Assembly: GCA_032433595.1 (NCBI GenBank)
Contig: JASWJB010000075.1
Location: forward strand, 86,960 to 150,959
From: Conoideocrella luteorostrata
Taxonomy: Eukaryota > Ascomycota > Sordariomycetes > Hypocreales > Clavicipitaceae
Direction: 5' to 3'
DNA: 64,000 nucleotides
Shown here: one piece after another, positions 1-10,443 of the stretch
Layout: the number at the start of each line of letters is the position of its first letter
Position numbering within the stretch: the stretch's first letter is position 1
The notes under the pieces: generated by a model
Told to the model about the DNA's origin: nothing
The model's database searches: none
Seen by the model: only the letters and a program-made list of their open reading frames with translations
Program-made: the position numbers and the translations under genes

Positions 1-1287
1 GTATAAATATCGTGGCTTGAAGGTGACCACGTGACGGTCCCAACAGCTTCCTATTGTGCTTGGCGGCGTTCCAACACATCCTTGATTGTCAAAACTGTCA
101 CAGGTATGAGGTCTAATTCCTCGTCAATTAGATAGAATTCAAGGACAATTCCACTGCATTCTAACATCCATAGCTGCTCACTTGTGACATCGATCAATGT
201 ATTTATAGTTAAAATAGCTCGCCTCTGAGATAAAACAGAGAATGTGTTACGTTGTGGATAGTTATAGTTGAAGAAATCACTCACGTAACGGATTCAACAA
301 ATAAAAGGTAGAATCTAACACTTCCATAAAAAAAATCAACAAGAACCTTAATATATTATCTGATCAGTATTTCATAAAGTGTTGCTATATGTCGACTCGA
401 AACGCACACCTAAAACTCACGTATGCTGAGTCTGACACACAACCAGCAACGTTCCGTACACTTCATGGCAGGCTCCCGCAAAGACTTCCGTGATTCGTAG
501 AGACCTTTCTCTAGCCGAGATCAAATGGTCTAACAGCTCGCTCGTTAGTTATTGAGCTGCAGTAAAATTCTGTTGAACATAATAAGCAGAGATATAAAGG
601 CACAAAACACATTTGATAAAACTTCGGGGGAAAACTTCGTAAATTCTTGACTGCCTATGTGCCTGTGTGTTTTTTCTGTGAAGGGCATAATCCCACTACT
701 TATAGCTACATCGTTCGTTCTGACCAAATCGGTCAAGTCCACAACTCACGTGAATTCAATCCCGTCGCCCTACAGGATCCATTCCCGCCACACAACATAA
801 ATCTAGGCTAGATTTATCCTTAGCTATTATGTTACAAGTAAGCAGCTATGGATGTCTGATGAGTGGAATTTTCCTTGTCTTCTTCTTACTCTGAACGAGG
901 AAACTAATCCTCTTTATAGTTAAATTTCAACTAGTCTGACTCATAAGAAAATTAATAATAGCGGAACTTATGATATTCTGTGACCTATTATATATTGAAG
1001 ACTCCTATTCAGACTTATACTATATTACTCAAAGTAAAATCTTATACTATTAATATAGCTCCTAAAACTAAGCATTTAATAACCTGTAAGGGAAAGGAGA
1101 AGAATATTTAAGACCCTATAATAGTAAACTGTTGGAATCCCTCGCTATGCGTACGAGCGATTGCGGACAAGGTCACGTGGCCACCCTAGCGCGCCTCTTT
1201 TATACGGTGCGCTCGGAGGCATTTTCTCTTCCTCTTCTTTCTTAGATAACAGAGACCAGATGAATTGAATTGTTTTGCACATTGTTT
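1..1287. other. AT-rich leader region without a recognisable gene
   Basis: Only short open frames occur here and none resembles a family I know. Bases 1-33 recur with three mismatches at 34565-34597, so the window opens inside a dispersed repeat. Bases 830-852 recur at 33419-33441 as the possible 5' end of an LTR. The stretch from about 950 to 1130 is AT-rich. Confidence 0.5.
830..852 (+). repeat. LTR-like 5' end shared with 33419
   Basis: About 20 bp around the word ACAAGTAAGCAGCTATGG match 33422-33439 almost exactly. In both copies it follows TGT(T/C), as expected of an LTR start. I could not define the 3' end of this copy. Confidence 0.35.
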
Positions 1288-1577
1288 TGTTGAGACGAGA
1301 ATAGCTCCTGTCAGGAAGATGAGTGTGTTGGATAATAGGGATGCCGGAGATACTGCAGATAAGGGAGATAATAGAGACTAGGGAGTTAACAGAGATGTAG
1401 AAGGAAGAATGATGCTATAAGTAGGGGGACTTAAGGGCATTTGAGGAAGGTCAGAATTATTAATTAATTCAATCATCTCAAGCTATCACCAATCTATTCA
1501 TTTGAATCCATCTATTTCTACCGATTTCCACTGTTGCAAATTGCTCTTACATGCCCATGAAGGCACATAACGCCACA
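1288..1577 (+). mobile_element. Solo LTR, 290 bp, with TSD TGTTT
   Basis: The element begins TGTTGAGACG and ends ACGCCACA. It is flanked on both sides by the 5-bp direct repeat TGTTT (1283-1287 and 1578-1582). Its last 90 bp or so are clearly related to the LTRs at 3694 and 52514, which share words such as CACATAACGC, while its first 30 bp match 26425. TG...CA ends with a 5-bp target duplication and no internal region indicate a solo LTR left by recombination. Copia-type is inferred from the TGTTG/CAACA termini. Confidence 0.85.
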
Positions 1578-1786
1578 TGTTTTGCTTCACCTTTCGGTAT
1601 CAATACCCTTGTCGCCCGAAGCCCCTGTGCTTCCTACACCCTAACTCTTACCTGAGAATAATAGGTCGGCGCTAAACATTGGAGCGTTTAGGCCGCGATT
1701 AAACTCGTAAAAACAATGAAACGACTGGGTTTGAAACTGAGAATGATAGAATCAAGCCAAAACCAACAGTCTCATGATTGGCAGAC
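1578..1786. other. Spacer between the solo LTR and the pogo-type element
   Basis: This is a short spacer without a gene. It contains a sequence around 1692 (CCGCGATTAAA) whose inverse appears inside the neighbouring element near 3340, so it may be a trace of an older related insertion. Confidence 0.3.
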
Positions 1787-1788
1787 TA

Positions 1789-3621
1789 ACGTCGCCCACC
1801 CCACCACCGACCACACCTCTCAACCGACCACCTTTTGCGCGGAATAGCTGCATTAGATATTGTCAAATTAGTCGGCACAACGCGTTCAAAATGGTAATAT
1901 TTAGTGTTTTCTAGCTAGGAAGCTGCCACTCGTGACAGAGGTCTTTAAAAGGAATATTAGCAATTACGGTTGCTGCTGCAATCTGCGCTGGAAGGCGCTA
2001 ACGAGCCTTTTCAACATCTTCAATATTCGCGAATTTTTTATTAGGGTTATGCTTAACCTTTTACTTCTTCCTTAGTTTATAAGCATTAACTTAATGCCTA
2101 AGATCACAAATTTCCTGCTTTATATGTATTAACTAAATATTTTTATTATTAATTCCCTTTTAGATTTTCTAAAATAATTAATAAGCTATTAGGTTTATTT
2201 AACTAAAAGGAATAACTTAGTTAATTAGTTACTAAATATAACTATTATACTAAGGGGTTTTAAAAAGGTTTTTTTACTATTTTTTAGGAATTTAAGGTAT
2301 TTCTTAAGGTAATTATTAAAGAAGTTTATTAATAAATTTTAATAATTTTAATAAAAAAGGTTTTATTATATTAATTAACTAAAGTTTTATAGCTTTTTAC
2401 CTAAATAAAATATTTTTTTTATAATTTTAGTTAACTAAGCTTTATAATAATATTTAAGGAAAAGGATTTTATTTATATATATTAAATTATATAATAATTA
2501 AAGGTTTATAATTAAAATATAATAATTAGTTTTAATTAAACTAAATACCTTAATATTAAGTAGCTATAATATATATAATAAATATTTTAATAAAAAAAAT
2601 ATATTATTTTTAAAGTATTTTAACATAAAGTTATTAATTATATAATTATTATAATTATTTAGAATTAATAGCTATAACTTTAATTACTTAGTTAGCTTAG
2701 TCTTTAAAATAAAGACTTTTTATAATTAAGCTAAGTTAATTTTATTAAATAATTAGCTATTTAATAATACTATAAAGTATTACTTATAATATTAGTTTAT
2801 ATTATTAAGAAATTATTATTATTATATACTTTCTTTCTTAAAAATAATTAATAAGCTAAAAACCTTATTATTTATATTAATATACTTAATAATTATAGTT
2901 TAAAATTACTCTTTAAAGTATTTCTTAATAATAATTTATATTTATAAGTACTTAAAAACTAAGTTATTATTACCTTAGCTTTTTTAAATACTTACTTTAT
3001 TTATATTATATTAATTTTATAGTAAAATTAGCTTTAAAGCTTTTACCTTAAAAAGTATAAAAAAAGTCTTTATTATATTAATAAATATATTATTAATATA
3101 ATAAGAATTTATTTACTTACTTTTTTTTATTAATATTTTTAAGTAATACCTTAAAAAGCTTATAACTTAATTTTTTTTAATAAGTTTAAGGTCTTTTCCC
3201 TTAACTAAAATATATAAAATAAAGCTATAAAGCTATTAATATATAATAAATATATTTAATAATACCTAGGATTAAATCTATTTAATAAGGCTTTCTTTAT
3301 TCTTTTATGAGAGACACTGCTAGCATTTATACGCATTTAATCGCGGTTACGCGCCGTGTATCCTATTATAAATAGTTATCCTTGGTATTCCATAGTGTTT
3401 CGAGGCTTTCCGGATGGATTGCCTACCTGTAACCATAGATATAGCATTTTGAAGGTCGCTTTCCGTGTAATCAGGCATTGCGAATCTAATGATATAATTA
3501 TTATATTAATAGCAATATAATTGCACGAGAAATCGCGGTTGGAATGTGGGCTATTTCGCGTTGAAATGACTAGAAAAGGTGGTCGGTTGAGAGGTGTGGT
3601 CGGTGGTGGGGTGGGCGACGT
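1789..3621 (-). mobile_element. RIP-degraded pogo/Fot1-type Tc1-mariner transposon
   Basis: The 48-bp terminal inverted repeats at 1789-1836 and 3574-3621 are perfect and are bordered by TA on both sides (1787-1788 and 3622-3623). The length of 1,833 bp fits Tc1-mariner elements. On the minus strand an ATG at 3478 opens about 43 codons that read like the N-terminal helix-turn-helix of pogo/Fot1 transposases: it begins MPDYTESDLQNA and continues with a S-I-R-K-A-S-K-H-Y-G segment. The frame then meets TAA near 3340. The interior from about 2020 to 3300 is almost pure A/T with no open frame, as RIP would leave it. The inverted repeats and the transposase start are not degraded. Confidence 0.85.
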
Positions 3622-3693
3622 TATGCTTCAACTGCTGGGGATAGGACTTCTAGCAGGTTCGTCAAGACATAAAGAGATGGGCGGAGTACACTG

Positions 3694-4013
3694 TGTTGAG
3701 ATTAGAGTGGCACCTTCGGAAATCACCGATGCTTCGTATTAGCTATAATTCTACGATAGTGGAAGAAGGTGGCACGATGCAGCGGAACAGGGCCCGGAGG
3801 CCATTAAAACACGAGTCAATGTTCCGGCTGCTGAAGGACTATATAGAAGGGTTGTAGTGCTCTTCAGAGGAGATCATCATATTCATTCATCATGATCATC
3901 ATTGTCAGAGTTCATCACTTTTCAGTCTCTTCATCAAATTCGTCTATTCCTGCCGATTTCCACTGTAAATTGCTCCTCTACCTTATATCTATGTAAAGGC
4001 ACATAACGCAATA
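3694..4013 (+). mobile_element. Solo LTR, 320 bp, with TSD CACTG
   Basis: The element starts TGTTGAGATT, ends GCAATA and is flanked by CACTG at 3689-3693 and 4014-4018. A second copy lies at 52514-52816, where the end reads GCAACA, so the present end shows a C-to-T change. A TATATA-containing promoter-like stretch near 3840 is shared by both copies. Confidence 0.85.
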
Positions 4014-4785
4014 CACTGATGATTTGAGGGAATGTGGGGCTTGAGGTGGTGTGCCACAGAGTGTAACTGCCAGCGAGTGCATTGATAACTAGCTAGGCGA
4101 TTCCAACGAATATCACCAGCTGAACAAGACATGGAAATAGAACAAGGAAAGGAGAGCTCGACAAATTTATCTCGCTTGTTGATTGGTCCCCGTCCGACCG
4201 GCAGGAACATAAGGCGAGAGCGCATGCCGAAGTATCCTCGGGCTCAGCCCGTTTCAGCCCCTATGCCTGCGGTAGTTTCAACTCCTATGAGTCATGCCTA
4301 ATCTGGAGGCAATTAATGACTTATGTACATCTCGTCTTCGTATTAATGAAACTTTTTAAAATTATGCAGTGAGGATTAATTATAACATAGAGCACATGTT
4401 ATAGGCTACTTTAAAAAATTGGGAACAACAATATTCCCCAGTTGGAGCAACTAGGAAAATATCATCTCATGATAATAAGAGTTAAGACTCAACTGCACAG
4501 CGAGGGATCTCCATAATTTATGCGCTCTGATCTCTCCACTTATTTAAAGTTCAAAAAGGCAAAAATACCCGGTCACTAGCTGCTGTCTGACTCGTAGGAT
4601 TCATCCTGTTATATACATATGCCAAAATATAGTTAGAATATGAAAGAGCAGACAATGTTAAGTTGAAATATTTTTCTTATAGTGTGTTCTTGCTATTCTA
4701 TTGCTGAAGTCTACACACTTTCAGCAACTCTTTCCTATCGGTTACATTTGTTTTATTTATCTAGCCCTCCAAATACTCGACAATT
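4014..4785. other. Upstream region of the enterotoxin-like gene
   Basis: No gene is recognised. The last 200 bp are AT-rich and presumably hold the promoter and 5' leader of the gene starting at 4786. Confidence 0.4.
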
Positions 4786-7472
4786 ATGAGGACTTGCAAT
4801 ATTCTGGCTCTATCCACAGTATCTGTTTTGGCAGCTTTTCAGGATATTGCACAAACTAAGCATCAACATAGCAGCTTGAATAGAACTGAGGCTGCCAACA
4901 TTACCCCTTCGGCTTTTGGGAAGGCTAAAATAGGAGTTACACGCAGTACATCTATACTGGCGCGCCAACTTTCTAGAGATGTAAAAGACTGCGTTGCCAT
5001 CTCGGCTGAAGAGGCCTCTCAGAAAAAGGTATCTGGAGGTGGTAGCACTGGCATCTTTTACCGTGGCGATTCCAGGCACCCTACTGATGTGTTTGAAAAC
5101 GGATTTAAGCCACAGGGAGACGATACAAACTTGCAGCATCATCTTAGCTTTTGCGGAAATTCTGGACTAGTATCACTGTCTCGATCTAAAAATGCCGCTT
5201 TATGTTATGCTATGGGCAGGTCGTCTAATAGTAACCAGATTGGATATGTTTATGTGGTTGGATCAGAGGGAGTGCCCAGTGGTTACTGGGTTCCTGGCAT
5301 TTATGATTCTAATAAAGACCAGGCTGTTGCTTGTAACATGGAATTCGCCGTTATTGGAACAATTCCGGGTTCCAGTATTTCATATGCACATGAAGTTACT
5401 CAAGACAAGAGTTCAGGCAAGAAGAAGGTCTCGAAAAAGAAGATTAAAAATCCAAACTACATCCGGAGGTCTTCCCCTGCATGCTCAATCTCGAAGAAAC
5501 GAGAGATTTGTGATCCAACAAACTGGGCCAAGGATGAAGATGATGCCACTTCGTCGTCACCGCCGAGATTTACTCTATCTATGAATGCCCACGAGCTTGT
5601 CTATTTAGTTTCTGGTCATTATATGGACACACCAGCAAGTATTCGGCGCGAAGGCGGAATTGCCGAGTCTCAGGATGCTAATCCTTCACTTGATGAAGCA
5701 TGGAGTTACAATTCTGCCGCAGATAAGAGTGGATTTACATTCGTAACTCGCAATATTAATGAAGCAAGAGACAACTATTTCCAAAGTTTTCAAAAGGGGT
5801 GGGTCTACAGAATCGCCGCTTCGCCAAATATGGTCCCCACGGTGAGTTCTAAAGGCTATACTCACGCGGCCCTAGGAGGAGTGCTGTGGTCGCAAGTTCA
5901 GGCATATACTCCTATTGACAGTACGTGGAGGAATGCTACGGATTTCCACTGGCAGGATAATCTAGATTATGATCCGAGATGGGAGAACTACGGCGCTAGC
6001 CAGTCGCAGCCACTTTTGTCCGGTGAGGGACGACCGGAGGGCGTTTCTTCGCGCGATCTTGCCAGGCAGTATATGAACGAGCTAACAGGTGCAACAAACC
6101 GACTTTTAAATGCAAAGCAACGCGATAATTTACGCGAATTGCTGGACTGGAACACCGACCACGAGCCAGAACGCGACTTTCCACTACTCCGTCATAAACA
6201 ACGTAAGCATTCACTCTATAGGCCGCGCAAAGGATATTCTCTCTAAAACTTATGGTTACAGCTCTATCTTTGACCAGTGTAGTGCTGGGGCAGTTCGACT
6301 GGTCCATTGTGGATATACCGGACCATCTGCGAATGGTGATGAAGGACGGCATTCCAACCTCAGCAGATTGCGCACAAATAATTCAGAAAGTCATTCGCAC
6401 ACAGTCTCAGAACACATCAAAACCACATAGAAGAAACAGTGACCCTAACCCCAAGACAAAACAGGACAATGACTGCGAAAAATTAGCCTCTGCGATCAAG
6501 GAACAAGACAAACAGGCTAATCACGCACCAACCTACAATACTACTCACTATACCCCTGACGCTGTTAGGATTGTGTATCACGGGGACTATCTATGGCCGG
6601 ATGAGGCAAAAAAACAAGGTGGATTCCTTCCCGCCTCAAGGCCACCTGGTCCAAAATATAGTGTTGAGGGGATGAATCCTGATCCAAATGTCAAGATTGA
6701 CTTTGCAAATTTCCTCATACCAACTTATCTGAATTTTGGTGCGGCGGCAGAACAAGCAGCACGAATTGCTTCAAATAAAACTAAGGGACACGCAGGGGTA
6801 GTTTACGTTGTCCACGCCACGCCAAATGTAATTAGTTCCGGGAATCGCTCGACCGTCGTGGGGGGAATTCTATGGTCGCAGGTCATGGGCTGGATGCAGG
6901 TGCCTCAAAAATACTCTCCTCCAGAGTACAATGCTACAATTAAAAGAGTTAAAAGACAGTATTTCGAAAAGGCATTTAAAGAGACTAAGGACTTATTTCA
7001 ACGAAACGAAGACTACGACCGAAAAAAATATATCGGCTATAAAACTACAACAAGTATACAGCAAAGCTTAAGCACTCAAGACGACTTAGTGCCGTTTATG
7101 GAGCAGCACGGTCAGGCTGTTGGCTGGCAAGGCACTTTCCCCTTATTTCGGGCTTCTCATGCCACACAGAGCGATGAATCCACAAAGGCCAAGGCTAAGA
7201 ACGCCATCCCGGCTCCTCATGAACCAAGTGCATGGAAGAAAATAGAGAACTACGTCAAGTCTCATGCTGTAGCCATCGCCCTACTTCCTGCCGCAATTGC
7301 TTTTAATTTAATCCCCGGCCTAGGTGAAGTTGCTGACTCTGCGGAGCTCGCAGCGTTATGCACAGAATCCGTTGAGAGCGTCGAGATGGCTGAGATTAAA
7401 AGTTCCCTGACGGAGGTAAGCTCCGCACTGGCCCATGTGCTTCGAGAAGCAGCTAAGCTCAAGTTTGGGTAA
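4786..7472 (+). CDS. Secreted heat-labile-enterotoxin-A-like protein with three modules
   Basis: Two open frames join through an intron at 6203-6261 (GTAAGC donor, CTCTAAAAC branch, TTACAG acceptor), keeping phase and giving 875 residues. An N-terminal hydrophobic signal suggests secretion. Three enterotoxin-A-like ADP-ribosyltransferase modules follow. Module 1, about residues 85-220, has the Y-R-G-D start (Arg 93) and a V-S-L-S strand. Modules 2 and 3 carry the typical A-L-G-G-V-L-W-S-Q and V-G-G-I-L-W-S-Q segments, but Ser-Gly-His and Tyr-His replace the catalytic Arg region and I see no E-x-E pair. The C-terminus has a hydrophobic helix. An alternative last intron (7469-7535) would keep frame and extend the protein to 7740 (942 residues). 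Such genes are common in insect-associated fungi; an enzymatic role is inference. Confidence 0.75.
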
Positions 7473-7835
7473 GGAATACATCGCGTTGAGCGGAAAAAGA
7501 AGGACAGTCGGCCAGAGACAGGAATAGATAGATAGATATATATATTTATTATATGGAATCCAACTTGGAATTAATGCCATCCGCAAAAGAAGAGCCACTG
7601 AGGATAAAAAGGAGGGTCTCACCACGACCGATCCTGATGAAAGACTATGGTACTCGACTCCAGCTGTCGCGGACCTGACGCAGATGCAAGTCACCTCCTA
7701 CGTGCACTACACTGTCGAACGTTCTGCCCTTCGAACGTGATCCCTCCAGCAACCCGACTTAGAGTTGACTCCTGGTTGCTAGAACCCAGTAACTATCGCC
7801 GCGACTAGCCAAAGTAGTCTAAGATTTGAGTGGGA

Positions 7836-8918
7836 ATGTCGACAAAGGCATATGACTCCAAGCGGACCAAAGTAGTCATCCTCGACAATGGCATTCTGTG
7901 CGTTTACCACGTGTTGCAAGCTTCTCAGCCTCTACCTAGTGGGATAGGGGCCGGTCTCAACGAGAACAAAACGACTTTTGAAACGGCCGAAGTTGTACAA
8001 AGTCCATAGCCAGCAAGCAAGGCGCCATTATCGAGCAATATAAAGCAAAAGACCAGTGCAGACAAGCACGGCCTGTGGTCTCGCATTAGGGGTGGAAAGT
8101 CTTTTGTGGAGAGCAGCTCACGGTTCAATCCCTGGCAGTTCCCATTGGATGCGCACGGGACGCAAATGGCAAATCTCATCTGCGCGCTGGATCCCTATTG
8201 TGATCTATATGTGGCTAGGTCGCGGAGACGACAGTTAGCATCGACGCCGCGAGCGTCGCAAAGATGTGATATTTTGCCCATGTCCGACTCATATGCCATC
8301 GAACCGGCTTTGGTGTAGAACCAATGCCTTCTTTACCACCTTGCGGCTCTCTGCTGACATTGCATCTTTGCTAGGCAATTGACTGGGCAGTTGACGACCA
8401 AAGGGTCGACGTCATCGCCACGAGCTATGTAGTGGACAGCGATCCAGATCAAAAACTACAGAAGGCTATCAAAAAGGCCATTGACAATAAAGCTGTTACC
8501 TTATGCAGCACCGCCTGACGAGGGATGTGACACTTAATGCTAGCTCGACCAAAGCATCTCTGGAAGCTCGGTTGCAGTAGCGCTCGCTGCACGGATTGCC
8601 TCAGTTTCAATCACCGGCGATGGCCTGCCGAATCCCGGCAGGAAATACTGCGCCACAAGCTCTGAGGCAGAACCCAGCGGGCAGATGCGTAGCCTTTCCA
8701 ATTTAACGGCTTTGCCATCGCGCTTCGGTATCGTAAAGCATCCGGATGCAATGATTGCCGAAGGGTCGGACAAGCATGCCCCGTTGGAGAAGATTTGCAA
8801 AGCGGGCAACACCGGTGCCGGTAAAGGGTCGCTTTATAACGATCCGTATATGCCCAATGTGGAAGAGTTTCTGGACGATTTCTGCCCTGAGGGTGAGAAG
8901 AAGTACAAGAAGTGGTAG
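7836..8918 (+). pseudogene. Decayed subtilisin-like (S8) protease gene
   Basis: Pieces of a peptidase S8 lie in the right order but in different frames. An Asp segment V-V-I-L-D-N-G-I is encoded near 7880. The His segment D-A-H-G-T-Q-M-A-N is near 8148, followed by I-D-A-A-S-V-A and A-I-D-W-A-V-D-D. The Ser segment S-I-S-G-S-S-V-A-V-A-L-A-A lies at 8553-8592. A C-terminal tail ends at 8918. Stops and shifts separate them, for example at the TGA after C-S-T-A near 8516. All three catalytic regions are recognisable, so this was once a full protease, but no single model restores a continuous frame. Confidence 0.65.
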
Positions 8919-9272
8919 TTCCGAATGCGCGACATGAACTTCACGTAAACAGGATGTTTTTAGGGCGATGACATGTAATAGCGAGATCCTTCTGCAAGAC
9001 TTATAGCGCCACAATGCTTTTATGAGGCTGTTCTCATTAACAAAGTCTTGTTTCCAATCACATTGCGCTTTACTGGCTACTTTGTCATTCACGTTCCTCA
9101 TGTTGGTGATCTAGATCTGAGCCAGCGAGATAATCGTACCTCATGGCCACCTGATTGAGATGATAGCGGTCATAAGATGGTGATTTTCCTGCCAAAGTCT
9201 CTCTAGTGAGTTTAATCGAGGTACAGCGCAAAGAATGCGCCCCTTGGAGAGCGATCCAGGCCCTCGCCATGG
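8919..9272. other. No gene seen
   Basis: I see no coding or repeat signal in this stretch. Confidence 0.4.
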
Positions 9273-9849
9273 TCAAACTGGCAGTTCATATCCCTTGAGC
9301 AATACCCTTTCTATCATAACCTCGACTCCGCCCTTCCGCCTCCCGCAGTTGCGACCCCCTCGCATTGACGTTGGCGGCGGTAATGGCGGCAGCGGTGCCA
9401 TGGCTCGCATCTGCAACATGACTTCCATCAGATTGTTTGGATCAAAGGCCGGCATAGGCGGGTGAATTCCCATGTTTGACGAGAATCCGCTCTGTGCTCC
9501 GCAGCTACCTGCTGGGGGGGTGGGGGCGGGGGCGTCGGTTTGCTGTGGTCGGACGGCTGGGAGGTACGACTTGTGGGCGATCGCTGCGAAAACGTCGTCG
9601 AGAAAAACTGTAGGGCCTGTGAATAGAGTCAGCGCCATTCCTTTTGGTAATCAAGTTCGGCTTGCCTTCCATCAAGACGTCTGGAATCTCATGCTCGCAG
9701 AGCTCGCGCACGGACTTCAGGTCGCCATTATGTCTGAGGAGGGCGATAACATGGTCCGCAGGCACGTCGGCGTTGGCGTTAGATCTGCAAGACGACGTGG
9801 GGGGGGGGGAACATGCCGAACAAGGCTGCGATGCTGCAGCTGAATGCAT
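9273..9849 (-). pseudogene. Truncated RBM26/27-like CCCH/RRM RNA-binding protein (PWI-like part only)
   Basis: The minus strand encodes the PWI-like N-terminal domain of fungal CCCH/RRM proteins of the RBM26/27 type. Key words are A-D-H-V-I-A-L-L-R-H, C-E-H-E-I-P-D-V-L and D-V-F-A-A-I-A-H-K-S-Y-L-P. The two frames join cleanly if a GC-AG intron at 9617-9665 is removed (GCAAGC donor, GCTGAC branch, CACAG acceptor). A Pro-rich linker with F-D-P-N-N-L-M follows. Where the CCCH finger should start, the frame shifts: R-G-Y-D-R-K-G is readable in another frame and stops at once. TTGCAG before S-N-A-N suggests a lost upstream exon. This looks like a fragment duplicate of a housekeeping gene. Confidence 0.6.
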
Positions 9850-10443
9850 TTGTTGGATGATGGTAGGACTGGCAGACCTAGCACACCGTACTATTGAAGC
9901 TTGCTTAACCTACAGGATTCACGAGAGGTGTGGCACAAATATAGCGTCGCTGGCACGGATTAAGGTCTAGCGCAAGACGAATATTGTATTTCTGCTAATC
10001 TAATTGCCAATCCAACCTGTCATCAATCACTCGTTGCGTATAGGCACTTTGATAAGCGATGACCAATAGCCAAGGCGATTTGAAGTTTTGTCCCTCATCA
10101 GGAGGGAGCTGCTGTGTCCAGCCAAACTCAAAGAGCTTACCGCAGCCTGCGCCTAGCAATGTAGGAAGCGCAGGGCTTCGGGTGACGAGGGTATTGATAC
10201 CGGAAGGCGAAGCAAAACAATGTGCAAAACAATTCAATTCATTCGTGAATAATTAAGAAAGAAGAAGAAGAAGAAGAAGAAGAAGAAAAAGAGTGTCCCC
10301 GCGACCTCATCCGCAATTGCTTGCGTGCTTGACGAGGGATTCCAACAAGCAATGCAACCAGGAGCTCAGATGCCGAGCCGACCTCAGTAGAGTACGAATG
10401 TACCACCCACGGGTCGAATGATATGGGACGTCACTTTGGAACT
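9850..10443. other. Intergenic, with a GAA microsatellite
   Basis: No gene is seen. A (GAA)n run lies at about 10258-10290. The region precedes, on the opposite strand, the 3' end of the C2H2 gene. Confidence 0.45.

Noticed and set aside
6110..6430. Plus-strand frame across the end of the first enterotoxin-like frame
   Set aside because: It overlaps both coding exons in another frame; the intron 6203-6261 joins the real frames in phase.
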